A DNA stretch of 7,857 nt from JAYGED01 sp046582565 (GTDB taxonomy: Bacteria; Pseudomonadota; Alphaproteobacteria; JAAXGF01), in contig JAYGED010000094.1 of NCBI GenBank assembly GCA_046582565.1, positions 1 through 7,857 of the forward strand, given 5' to 3'. Under the pieces are notes generated by a model. It was not told the DNA's origin. It did not search any database and worked only from the letters and a program-made list of their open reading frames with translations. This document shows positions 1-6,003 of this stretch, in pieces. A program made the position numbers and the translations under genes. Position 1 is the first letter of the stretch, and every line of letters begins with the position of its first letter.

Positions 1-69
1 GTGAAAAATAACCGCCTCAAGTCGAGAGCGATCTTCGGCGGAGACGGTGAAGGATATTCCTGTGCGCAT
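1..69 (-). CDS. IS630-family transposase, N-terminal fragment (cut by window edge)
   Basis: Reading the minus strand from the ATG at 69-67 gives 23 codons open to the window edge, starting MRTGISFTVSAEDRSRLEAV. This closely resembles the start of many alphaproteobacterial IS630-type transposases, which begin M-R-T-G-I/V, a short beta-like stretch, then an S/T-x-E-D-R-x-R-L-E-A motif opening a helix-turn-helix domain. IS630 transposases are DDE enzymes that insert into TA dinucleotides. Only the first residues are visible, so neither the DDE catalytic triad nor integrity can be judged. The terminal inverted repeat should lie within the next tens of bases to the right (about 70-130). I cannot place it without the other end. 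Family assignment is from memory of the N-terminal pattern and is moderately sure. Confidence 0.6.
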   Translation of the reverse strand, partial: MRTGISFTVSAEDRSRLEAVIFH

Positions 70-177
70 CACATTGAATCGCACACAACAGAGCATATAG
101 GAATCCCAAATCGGACTCCTTTGTTCCGCTCAATCCACTAGAATGGTGATTGTCTGTGAAAACCAAGGTGTAACGGA
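70..177. other. Intergenic gap between IS630 transposase start and MoCo gene
   Basis: This 108-bp divergent gap should hold the outer end of the IS630-type element and the promoter of the plus-strand MoCo gene. A TAGAAT at 139-144 matches five of six bases of a -10 box, but no good -35 box lies 16-18 bases upstream, so no promoter is claimed. The purine-rich AAGGTG just before the ATG at 178 can serve as its ribosome binding site. Confidence 0.35.
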
Positions 178-1803
178 ATGATTTTCGGCGAAATTCCTGT
201 GGATGAGGCGGAAGGTGCGATCTTGGCGCACACCGTGCGCGCCGACTCCCTTACGGTGAAAAAGGGCGTCAAGCTGGGCGCCGCCGAGGTCGTCGCCCTG
301 GACAAGGCCGGCATCAAAACAGTCATTGCGGCCCGCATCGAGGCCGGAGATGTGATGGAGGACGACGTTGCCGAGGCCTTTGCCGCACAGCTGGCGGGCG
401 TCGGTGTCGATGTCATGGGTTCGGCGAACGGACGCTGCAACCTTCACGCCCGTGTCCCGGGGATTGTGAGTATCGACAAAACCAAAATTGACGCCCTCAA
501 CGGATCGGGCGACGGGATTGTCACGGCGACGATTTCCCCCTTTGAAGTTGTCGAGCCGGGCCGCACCATAGCGACCATCAAGGTCATCCCCTATGCCGTC
601 CCAAAAGAGAGGCTCGAAATTTTGCGCGGGCTGGCGGGCGATGGCGGCGCGATTTCCGTTCACCCGTTCCAGGAATTAAGGGTCGGCCTGCTGTTGAGCA
701 GAGTCGCCGGCAACAAAGAAAGTCTCCTCGACAAGGCGCAGGAGGTTCTCGCGGCAAGGATAGAAACCTATGGCGGCAAAATTATCCGCCACGCGCGTTC
801 GCAGCACCGGGTGGCTTCAGTGGCTGAGGCCCTTGCGGAAATGGCGGCCGGTTTGGGGCAGGAAAAACTCGATTTAATTTTAATCCTGGGCGGCGCAAGC
901 ACTTCGGACCGCCGCGATGTGGTTCCGGCGGCCCTAGAGCGGGCCGGCGGTTGTGTCGACCTGTTCGGGGTTCCGATCGATCCGGGTAATCTGCTGATTT
1001 CCGGCGTCCTGTTCGGCATACCGGTTCTCGGCCTGCCCGGATGCGCCCGCTCGCCGCAGTCGAATGGGATCGACCTGATTTTGCCTCGGGTCTTGGCGGG
1101 GTTGGATACGTCGCCGGAAATCCTTTTGGGAATGGGTGTCGGTGGTCTTCTGAAGGACGTTCCGGAACGGCTGGCGCCTCGTGAAAGCCATATAGGAATA
1201 AAGGCGGCCGCCACCACCAAGGGCAAGGTTTCAGCCGTGGTTCTGGCCGGTGGCGCATCGAAACGAATGGGCCTGACAAACAAGCTTCTGGCCGAAGTCA
1301 ATGGCGCGCCCATGGTCTACAGGTCCGTGAGAGCAGCCCTGCAGTCGGATGCCGCCGAGGTGATTGTGGTGACCGGGCACGAAGCGGATTTGGTGCGCGA
1401 AGCCTTATCGGGTTTGGATGTTCGCTTCATCCATAACCCCTCTTATCCGGAAGGACTCAGTACATCGCTTAGGGCCGGCATCGGCGCCGTTTCCAAGAAC
1501 CTCACCGGGGCCGTTGTGCTGCTTGGCGACATGCCGCGCCTGACCAGCGGCACCGTAAATGCGTTAATCGAGCGGTTCCATGGCGATAATGACAAAACGA
1601 TCTGTCAGCCGGTCTTTGACGGCAGGTCGGGCAATCCAATCCTTTGGCCGCGAGAGTACTTTTCCGACATGCTGGATATCCGGGGCGATACCGGTGCCAG
1701 GCAGTTGCTCGAACGGTATGGTGCGCAGCTATCCAAGGTCGAGGTCGACGACCCGGGCATCCATTTCGATATCGATGAGCCCGCCGACCTGGACTCAGCC
1801 TAG
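178..1803 (+). CDS. Fused molybdopterin-binding / MocA-like nucleotidyltransferase protein
   Basis: This 541-residue protein joins two molybdenum-cofactor modules. Residues about 1-340 resemble the MoeA/CinA/Mog type: an N-terminal MoeA-like part with a V-K-K-G segment, then a MoCF-binding fold with LGGASTSDRRDVVPAAL at 238-253, the position where Mog/MoeA carry their G-G-x-S-x-x-x-x-D motif. Residues about 352-520 form a MobA/MocA-type transferase: nucleotide-binding LAGGASKRMG at 356-365, the LGDMP metal/nucleotide loop at 449-453 (Asp451), and the GNPILWP and GDTGARQLL segments at 485-491 and 503-511 that are usual in MocA-like proteins. MocA adds CMP to molybdopterin for xanthine-dehydrogenase-family enzymes, so a cytosine-dinucleotide cofactor is the likely product. 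That is inference. The ATG at 178 follows AAGGTG at a workable distance. The gene runs convergently into coxG with a 6-bp gap, and such fusions are common near CO-dehydrogenase/XDH-type loci. It appears intact. Confidence 0.85.
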   Translation: MIFGEIPVDEAEGAILAHTVRADSLTVKKGVKLGAAEVVALDKAGIKTVIAARIEAGDVMEDDVAEAFAAQLAGVGVDVMGSANGRCNLHARVPGIVSIDKTKIDALNGSGDGIVTATISPFEVVEPGRTIATIKVIPYAVPKERLEILRGLAGDGGAISVHPFQELRVGLLLSRVAGNKESLLDKAQEVLAARIETYGGKIIRHARSQHRVASVAEALAEMAAGLGQEKLDLILILGGASTSDRRDVVPAALERAGGCVDLFGVPIDPGNLLISGVLFGIPVLGLPGCARSPQSNGIDLILPRVLAGLDTSPEILLGMGVGGLLKDVPERLAPRESHIGIKAAATTKGKVSAVVLAGGASKRMGLTNKLLAEVNGAPMVYRSVRAALQSDAAEVIVVTGHEADLVREALSGLDVRFIHNPSYPEGLSTSLRAGIGAVSKNLTGAVVLLGDMPRLTSGTVNALIERFHGDNDKTICQPVFDGRSGNPILWPREYFSDMLDIRGDTGARQLLERYGAQLSKVEVDDPGIHFDIDEPADLDSA

Positions 1804-1809
1804 TATCGC

Positions 1810-2385
1810 TTACAACGCCCCGATCACGTAATAGAGGACAGCCAGGGCGGCTGCCGCACCGACGAACAACACCAGAGGTAGTGACGCTCTCATCCTGGCT
1901 TCCGGGGCATCGGTCGGGATGGTTGCTTGCGCATCCCCATCCTCGGGGCCGGTAACCTCTTGTTTGAACCTGGTGAAAAAATCGGCGGATAATTTCTTCG
2001 CGGTGCCTTCGATCAATCGTCCCCCCAACTGGGCCAGCTTGCCGCCGACATTGACCTCGACTTGGTAGCGCATGATCGTCCCATCGCCATCCTCTTCGAG
2101 AGAAATTTTAGCTCCGCCCTTGGCGAACCCGGCCGCACCACCCTTGCCTTCGCCCGAGATCGTATAGCTGATCGGCGGGTTGAGGTCGGAGAGCGACACA
2201 TGGCCGGTGAATTTGGCCTTTATCGGTCCGATTCTGGTGACCACCGTGGCGATCAGGTCGGTCTCGGAAAGCTGGACGAGGTCCTCGCAGCCGGGGATGG
2301 AATTGCGCAGGATTTCGGGATCGTTCAGGGCCGCATACACCTGCTCGCGGGGCGCCGCGATCCGGATTTCGTCTTTCAATTGCAT
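1810..2385 (-). CDS. coxG: CoxG family SRPBCC protein with C-terminal membrane anchor
   Basis: The 191-residue product matches CoxG (carbon monoxide dehydrogenase subunit G family). It starts MQLKDEIRIAAPREQVYAAL, the usual first strand and helix of an SRPBCC/START-like fold, followed by the family's NDPEILRNSIPGCE motif at 21-34. A glycine-rich GEGKGGAAGFAKGGA stretch lies at 78-92 and a conserved V-G-G-K-L-A-Q-L-G-G-R segment at 113-123. After an acidic, proline-containing linker (about 147-165) comes a hydrophobic helix at about 168-190, so the protein is probably tethered to the inner membrane by its C-terminus. In Oligotropha, CoxG helps attach CO dehydrogenase to the membrane, and related proteins accompany other molybdenum hydroxylases. 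No such enzyme is encoded here, so the partner is unknown. The ribosome binding site is weak (GGAA 11 bases upstream). The TTTGTTAA array in front of the gene begins at its start codon. Confidence 0.88.
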   Translation of the reverse strand: MQLKDEIRIAAPREQVYAALNDPEILRNSIPGCEDLVQLSETDLIATVVTRIGPIKAKFTGHVSLSDLNPPISYTISGEGKGGAAGFAKGGAKISLEEDGDGTIMRYQVEVNVGGKLAQLGGRLIEGTAKKLSADFFTRFKQEVTGPEDGDAQATIPTDAPEARMRASLPLVLFVGAAAALAVLYYVIGAL

Positions 2386-2476
2386 TTGTTAGGTTCCGTT
2401 CGTCGTTTTGTTAACCAGCCGAGGCCTTTGTTAAATGAGTCGACAGCCACCATGCGGCGTCGACGCCGTCTGTTAA
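2385..2476. repeat. Helically phased TTTGTTAA array upstream of coxG
   Basis: Four near-identical octamers on the plus strand (TTAACAAA on the coxG strand) lie at 2385-2392 (TTTGTTAG), 2407-2414 (TTTGTTAA), 2427-2434 (TTTGTTAA) and 2469-2476 (TCTGTTAA). Their starts are 22, 20 and 42 bp apart, about two helical turns each with one position vacant near 2448. The motif is AT-rich in a GC-rich region, so chance clustering looks unlikely. The arrangement suits cooperative binding of a regulator to one face of the DNA. A role in coxG control is inference. Confidence 0.35.
2455..2468. promoter_or_regulatory. 14-bp perfect palindrome
   Basis: CGGCGTCGACGCCG is its own reverse complement. It sits in the gap between the end of the DMFase large-subunit gene and coxG, within the vacant position of the TTTGTTAA array. 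No T-run follows on either strand, so it is not a standard intrinsic terminator. It could be an operator, or a chance product of GC-rich sequence. Confidence 0.2.
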
Positions 2477-2514
2477 ACCTTGATGACTAACGCTTTCCCC
2501 AGGGACAAGCCGCT

Positions 2515-4731
2515 CTACAGCGGTTTGGGATCGAGAAATCGCTTCAGTACATTGGTGGTGATGCGCGCCACATTGTTGTCGTAACCTTCATGGGCCAGAG
2601 AGGCGCACCACGAGATCGAGCCGGTGGTGAATACGCCGCCGCCGTTTGGCGTCTCGAAGAACAGCAGATCGGCACGCGCCCGGGCATTCTCCGCGCCGCT
2701 CATCACCGGATGGTGGAACGGCGTCTCCTCGGGGCACAGGAAGTACAGCTGGGAGTGGTTCTCTGAACGAGCGACCACCAGGGTGTGGGGCGGTGTGCCG
2801 AGCTTGCGGTTGGCGCCGTCGAGCTCGACCCCCGCTGCACCGCCGAGCAGGGTGCCGAAATCACCGATCAACTCGTCGTCGCCGACTCCCTCGAAGATGA
2901 AGCCGGCGCGGGGATCAAAGCTCTCGGGCGTGCGCCGGTAATAAGACGCCGAGTCAAAGCCGGTGGCCACGGTGCCGCTGCCGACCAGCGTATTGGGCGG
3001 CGCGCCGAGGCGGCGCCACAAGCCGCCAAGCTCGCCGTTAAAGCTCTGGTAGTATTCGCCGGGCTCGGTGGTCTGGTAGCGCATGCCGCCCTCGGCGCGG
3101 CGCAGCTCAAGGACGCCGGGAAGCTGATCGTGGTAGGCGATGCGCCAGTAGAAGCCGTTGCCGCCGAGATACATCAGTCGCCCGCCGCGGTGCTGGTAGG
3201 CCACCATGGCGTCCCACATGAGCGTCGTCCAGTATTCGGGATGCGCGCCGGTGACGATGACGCGATAGGGTGCGATGGCGGCGACGCCTTCGCGATGTAT
3301 ATCCTCGTCGGTGACCACGTCGAAAGACTGGCCGATTTTCTCGAGCCAGTCGGTGACGTGAGTGTCGGCGTTGAAGCTCCACAGGCCGGTCTTGGGCCGC
3401 ATGTTGAAGATTGGCCGAAGCCGCGACGTGTAGCACACCCCGGTTCCATCGGAATGCTTGTCGTAGAGCGACAGGCCGTAGCCCGGGTTCTCCTGGAGGA
3501 ATACGTCCTCCGGGCTGAGCACAGTGATGCCGCCCTTCTTGGGTTCGGCGAAGATGGTGTTCATGTCCCACTGCAGATTGGCGTAGGCCATGAAGGTGGC
3601 GGTCGAGATCAGCAGCACGGCATCAGACGTCGGCGCGCCTGCCGGGGGCCGCACGAAGAACGGAATGCGCTCCTCGTCGGTAGCGCTGATCAGCCGGGCG
3701 CAATAGACGCCGCTTGGCAGGTCGGCGGGTATGACGAGTTCGAAATCGGCCTCCCAGCCGGCGTCGTAGAGATCGTCGTCATGAAAATGAATGGCGCCGT
3801 ATTCACTGGGCGCATGCCGCCAGCTTTGCTCGCATCCGCTCCAGTTAAAGCCGCGCATGCCGCGGGTCGGCAAGTTCACGATTTCGCCATGCAGGCGGTT
3901 GGCCGAGAAGTCGCTGACGCGAATAGAGGGAATGCCGTGCGCGAAATCCCACCAGCCGAGAATCACCGATTCCAGTGTTTCGGGCAGGGGCCCGCCCACC
4001 AGCATCGCCATTTCGGCCCGCGACAGCGCCCGTCCGGCGAGGCGCGGGCTGTCGATCCTGCCGTTGTAATGAGCGCCGATGGCGGCGCCGCCCGGTTCCT
4101 CGCACTGGGCCGCCATGAGGAAGGGCGCGCTGTTCGGCGCCGGCCCGGCAAGCGTGGTGGTGGCCTCGGCGAAGATCGCTTCGCCGAGGCCGGGATTGTC
4201 GGCCAGGGGCTCCTGGTAGATACACATCTGCCTGGTGTCCGCATCGAAGCTGGCGGCGACGAAGTACCATTCGCGCCCCGTCATGGCGGCGCCGGCGCTG
4301 ATTGTCTCGACCGTGCCCGATCCATCACCGATACGCAGGGCCACGGCGCCGTCCTCGTCCAGATAGAGGCCGAAGCCCGCCTGGGCCTTGTCGCACCATT
4401 TGCCGAGCAGCGCCTGGCGGCCCTTGAGCGGCGTGGTCGGCCAGATCATTGCCTGTAGGGTGAAGCTGGCGATGCCGTCGAACAAGGGACTGTCCACAAC
4501 GGTCACATACGAGCCGTCGTGGATGGGCTGCTCGCGGCCCTGGTAGTCGCCGCCCGCCGGGGTCTCGACGACCGTCTCCTTGAAGCCAGGGCCTGCCGGA
4601 CTGTCATCGCCGCAGATCAGGCGCACGATGTCGGCGCGATAGGGTGCGCCGTCCAGGCTGCTGACCATGAAGCGGATGGTACCGCCGGGACGGAGGCTGA
4701 TTTCGTCGCTATAGCCGAAGAGTTTCCTCAT
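2515..4731 (-). CDS. dmfA2: N,N-dimethylformamidase-like large (beta) subunit
   Basis: This is a 738-residue protein; characterised DMFase large subunits are about 760. The N-terminus leads into a LamG/concanavalin-like beta-sandwich at about 70-250 (SYVTVVDSPLFDG...FTLQAMIWP, ending YNGRIDSPRLAGRALSRAEM). The large C-terminal DMFase-beta domain follows at about 258-735. DMFase hydrolyses N,N-dimethylformamide to dimethylamine and formate using a mononuclear iron held by two tyrosines and one glutamate. By motif, the matching residues here are probably Tyr383 (FMAYANLQWD), Tyr423 (GYGLSLYDKHSDGT) and Glu499 (GAHPEYW). Their order and spacing agree with the Paracoccus enzyme within a few residues, as far as I recall it. 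There is no signal peptide or membrane helix. The ATG at 4731 was chosen over one 45 bases upstream because it overlaps the small-subunit stop as ATGA and follows a G-rich ribosome binding site. The true substrate may be another small amide. Confidence 0.85.
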   Translation of the reverse strand: MRKLFGYSDEISLRPGGTIRFMVSSLDGAPYRADIVRLICGDDSPAGPGFKETVVETPAGGDYQGREQPIHDGSYVTVVDSPLFDGIASFTLQAMIWPTTPLKGRQALLGKWCDKAQAGFGLYLDEDGAVALRIGDGSGTVETISAGAAMTGREWYFVAASFDADTRQMCIYQEPLADNPGLGEAIFAEATTTLAGPAPNSAPFLMAAQCEEPGGAAIGAHYNGRIDSPRLAGRALSRAEMAMLVGGPLPETLESVILGWWDFAHGIPSIRVSDFSANRLHGEIVNLPTRGMRGFNWSGCEQSWRHAPSEYGAIHFHDDDLYDAGWEADFELVIPADLPSGVYCARLISATDEERIPFFVRPPAGAPTSDAVLLISTATFMAYANLQWDMNTIFAEPKKGGITVLSPEDVFLQENPGYGLSLYDKHSDGTGVCYTSRLRPIFNMRPKTGLWSFNADTHVTDWLEKIGQSFDVVTDEDIHREGVAAIAPYRVIVTGAHPEYWTTLMWDAMVAYQHRGGRLMYLGGNGFYWRIAYHDQLPGVLELRRAEGGMRYQTTEPGEYYQSFNGELGGLWRRLGAPPNTLVGSGTVATGFDSASYYRRTPESFDPRAGFIFEGVGDDELIGDFGTLLGGAAGVELDGANRKLGTPPHTLVVARSENHSQLYFLCPEETPFHHPVMSGAENARARADLLFFETPNGGGVFTTGSISWCASLAHEGYDNNVARITTNVLKRFLDPKPL

Positions 4732-5045
4732 GACCCACCCCCGTCGGCCAGTGTTTCGCCGGTGGCCGCTTCCCAACGCAGCTTGAAGATTGCCCGCTCG
4801 GCGTCATCCAGGTTGGTGAACACTCGATCATGATGCATGACGATGGGCTTGCCGCGCAGGCCGGGAAGCTGGGCCAGAGTCCACTCTTCGTGCGCCTTGG
4901 TGCAGACCACCACGTATTTGCCTGCCATGGTCGGCTCGAAGCGCAGCTTGTTGACCAGGCGCTGCAATTCAGGGCTGTGGGGCCCATTCGGCTTGGCGTT
5001 GAAGGCCTCGACCAAGTCGCGGCGTTTGGGGTCGATGTCAGTCAT
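4728..5045 (-). CDS. dmfA1: N,N-dimethylformamidase-like small (alpha) subunit
   Basis: This 105-residue protein begins MTDIDPKRRDLVEAF and has the pattern of DMFase small subunits: PELQRLVNKLR at 25-35, MAGKYVVVC at 40-48, EEWTLAQLPG at 53-62, and a C-terminal helix DDAERAIFKLRWE. In the Paracoccus and Alcaligenes enzymes this subunit is needed with the large one to form active alpha-beta assemblies. At 105 residues it is shorter than the roughly 130 of the characterised subunits, lacking some N-terminal length. The ATG at 5045 is clear: GGGGAGG lies six bases upstream. An in-frame ATG 66 bases further up lacks such a site. The stop overlaps the large-subunit ATG by four bases, which indicates translational coupling and balanced subunit synthesis. 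Assignment relies strongly on the adjacent large subunit. Confidence 0.82.
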   Translation of the reverse strand: MTDIDPKRRDLVEAFNAKPNGPHSPELQRLVNKLRFEPTMAGKYVVVCTKAHEEWTLAQLPGLRGKPIVMHHDRVFTNLDDAERAIFKLRWEAATGETLADGGGS

Positions 5046-5051
5046 GGTATT

Positions 5052-5071
5052 CCTCCCCGCACCAAAGTGCG
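5052..5071 (-). promoter_or_regulatory. Shine-Dalgarno site abutting a small hairpin, DMFase operon leader
   Basis: On the minus strand, the strong ribosome binding site GGGGAGG (5058-5052) is immediately preceded by a perfect 5-bp hairpin CGCAC-TTTG-GTGCG (5071-5058). The hairpin shares one base with the ribosome binding site. The stem is short but GC-rich and could modulate ribosome access to the small-subunit start at 5045. No experimental support; the regulatory role is inference. Confidence 0.3.
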
Positions 5072-5090
5072 AACGCGCCCTACATAATTT

Positions 5091-5159
5091 GGCTTGATCG
5101 TGCATCCTCACGGCTCAAAAACCAAGCGGCATATAAACTCCCGCCGCCAAGGCTTGATC
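5091..5159. repeat. Direct repeat GGCTTGATC in DMFase operon upstream region
   Basis: GGCTTGATC occurs at 5091-5099 and again at 5151-5159, exactly 60 bp apart, both in the gap upstream of the DMFase-like operon and each followed within a few bases by GTGC. Repeats like this may be half-sites for a regulator. The copy number is only two, so chance cannot be excluded. Confidence 0.2.
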
Positions 5160-5169
5160 CCGTGCGGGC

Positions 5170-5188
5170 CTTGTCACATGGAAACAAG
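5170..5188. promoter_or_regulatory. Dyad CTTGT-N9-ACAAG between divergent genes
   Basis: A 19-bp element with perfect 5-bp arms and a 9-bp spacer lies between the divergent DMFase-like operon and the small gene at 5261. Its form suits an operator for a dimeric regulator; T-N11-A LysR-type sites look similar. No regulator gene is present in the window. Low confidence. Confidence 0.22.
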
Positions 5189-5260
5189 CTGTGCAGGGTT
5201 CGATTGTCTGCATTATAGTTTGCCCAGCGACAAACGGCTGGCGCGGGAGGGCAAGCTAAA

Positions 5261-5449
5261 GTGGACGGGCACAGTTTGCTGCAGGCGCTGGAGCGCGACG
5301 GCGGTTTTATGATGACCCTGATCGACGACGCCTGCGCGACCCACAGCCAGGAACGCCACGACGCCTCGACCAGGGCGATCAAGGGCTATTGCCGCAAGCG
5401 CACCATCGACGAGGTAATCGCCGAGCTAAGCGCTCGAAAAGGGGCGTAG
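5261..5449 (+). CDS. Small hypothetical protein, divergent from DMFase operon
   Basis: A 62-residue ORF starts at GTG 5261 and ends with TAG at 5447-5449. I do not recognise the family. It looks coding: third codon positions are strongly G/C, and a good GGGAGG ribosome binding site lies 10 bases before the GTG. The sequence is charged and appears mostly helical, starting MDGHSLLQALERDGG and ending IDEVIAELSARKGA, with two cysteines and no membrane segment or signal peptide. A TAG at 5216-5218 closes the frame upstream, so if it is a remnant of a longer gene the loss was complete. It is divergent from the DMFase-like operon across a gap holding possible operators, and convergent with the transporter 17 bp downstream. 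It could be a small accessory or regulatory protein. Confidence 0.5.
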   Translation: MDGHSLLQALERDGGFMMTLIDDACATHSQERHDASTRAIKGYCRKRTIDEVIAELSARKGA

Positions 5450-5466
5450 GGCTTGTGATAAATACA

Positions 5467-5967
5467 TTAAAACAACCCCTTATCATACGATAACAGAACA
5501 ATTCCAGAAATGATCAATGCTGAACCGGCAAGCTGACGCCACCCAAGAGCCTCGGAAAAGAAAACTACCGAGGCAAACAATGCAAGGATGATGGAACCGC
5601 TGACGATCACGGGAATAGCGAGGCTTGCCGGCATGGGTTTGAAGCCGCCGACACCGCCGAAAAGATAGAGATAGGCGATTTCGGCGCCGCCGATGCAGAT
5701 CCCGGCGCTGATCGCCCAGAGAAGCGCCGACGTGCCGATGGCGTAATTCTCCACCCCCCGCTGTCAGAGATAAAGCGCAAACAGGCTTGATGTACTCAAG
5801 GCCGCAATCTGTAGGCTGATGGTCGCCACTATGGTGGTCTGGGCCGATACGGGCATGGCCGCGCCCGAGGCTTTCACGAGGACGTTGTAGCCGGCATACA
5901 GCACGGTCGCCACGACGAGAAGAAAGATCGATGTCACATCCACCCCCTGTTTTTGAGATGCAGACAT
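5467..5967 (-). pseudogene. EamA/DMT-family small transporter interrupted by in-frame TGA
   Basis: Read through, this encodes about 166 residues in one frame with a single internal stop (TGA at 5766-5764, codon 68). Predicted membrane helices are at about 11-32, 43-66, 80-102, 112-133 and 142-160. The last two carry the EamA pattern VFFSEALGWRQLAGSALIISGIV, in which a helix ends in F-x-x-E and is followed by the closing helix. This is a complete single EamA domain, as in short drug/metabolite transporters. The stop falls in the loop between helices 2 and 3. The downstream part could restart at GTG 5754, but a separate 2-helix plus 3-helix split is not a known DMT arrangement. One substitution, such as Trp TGG or Arg CGA to TGA, would explain it. 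The start chosen is ATG 5967 (a TTG at 5994 is possible). It lies 36 bp after the ammonia-lyase stop, probably in the same operon, so it may have moved that enzyme's substrate or product. Confidence 0.7.
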
Positions 5968-6003
5968 TCTGTCTTTAGCCTTAACAATCCTCAAGTCCCG
6001 AGC

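Noticed and set aside
139..144. TAGAAT as a -10 box for the MoCo gene
   Set aside because: No acceptable -35 hexamer at the proper spacing, so a sigma-70 promoter could not be supported.
94..1200. CATATAGGAAT occurring near 94 and again near 1190
   Set aside because: Only an 11-bp match, one copy inside a coding region, with no shared flanks; best taken as coincidence.
2499..2520. Possible terminator hairpin (CCGCT/AGCGG) at the end of the DMFase large-subunit gene
   Set aside because: The stem is only 5 bp, overlaps the stop codon and lacks a following T-tract on the minus strand.
2785..4458. A 557-codon open frame on the plus strand
   Set aside because: It lies wholly antisense to the DMFase large-subunit gene, is a low-complexity G/A/V/R-rich translation with no recognisable motif, and results from high GC at third positions opposite the real gene.
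5764..5766. The internal TGA as selenocysteine or as Trp in a variant code
   Set aside because: TGA terminates other genes here and Trp is TGG, and no SECIS-like hairpin is evident just downstream; EamA transporters are not selenoproteins.
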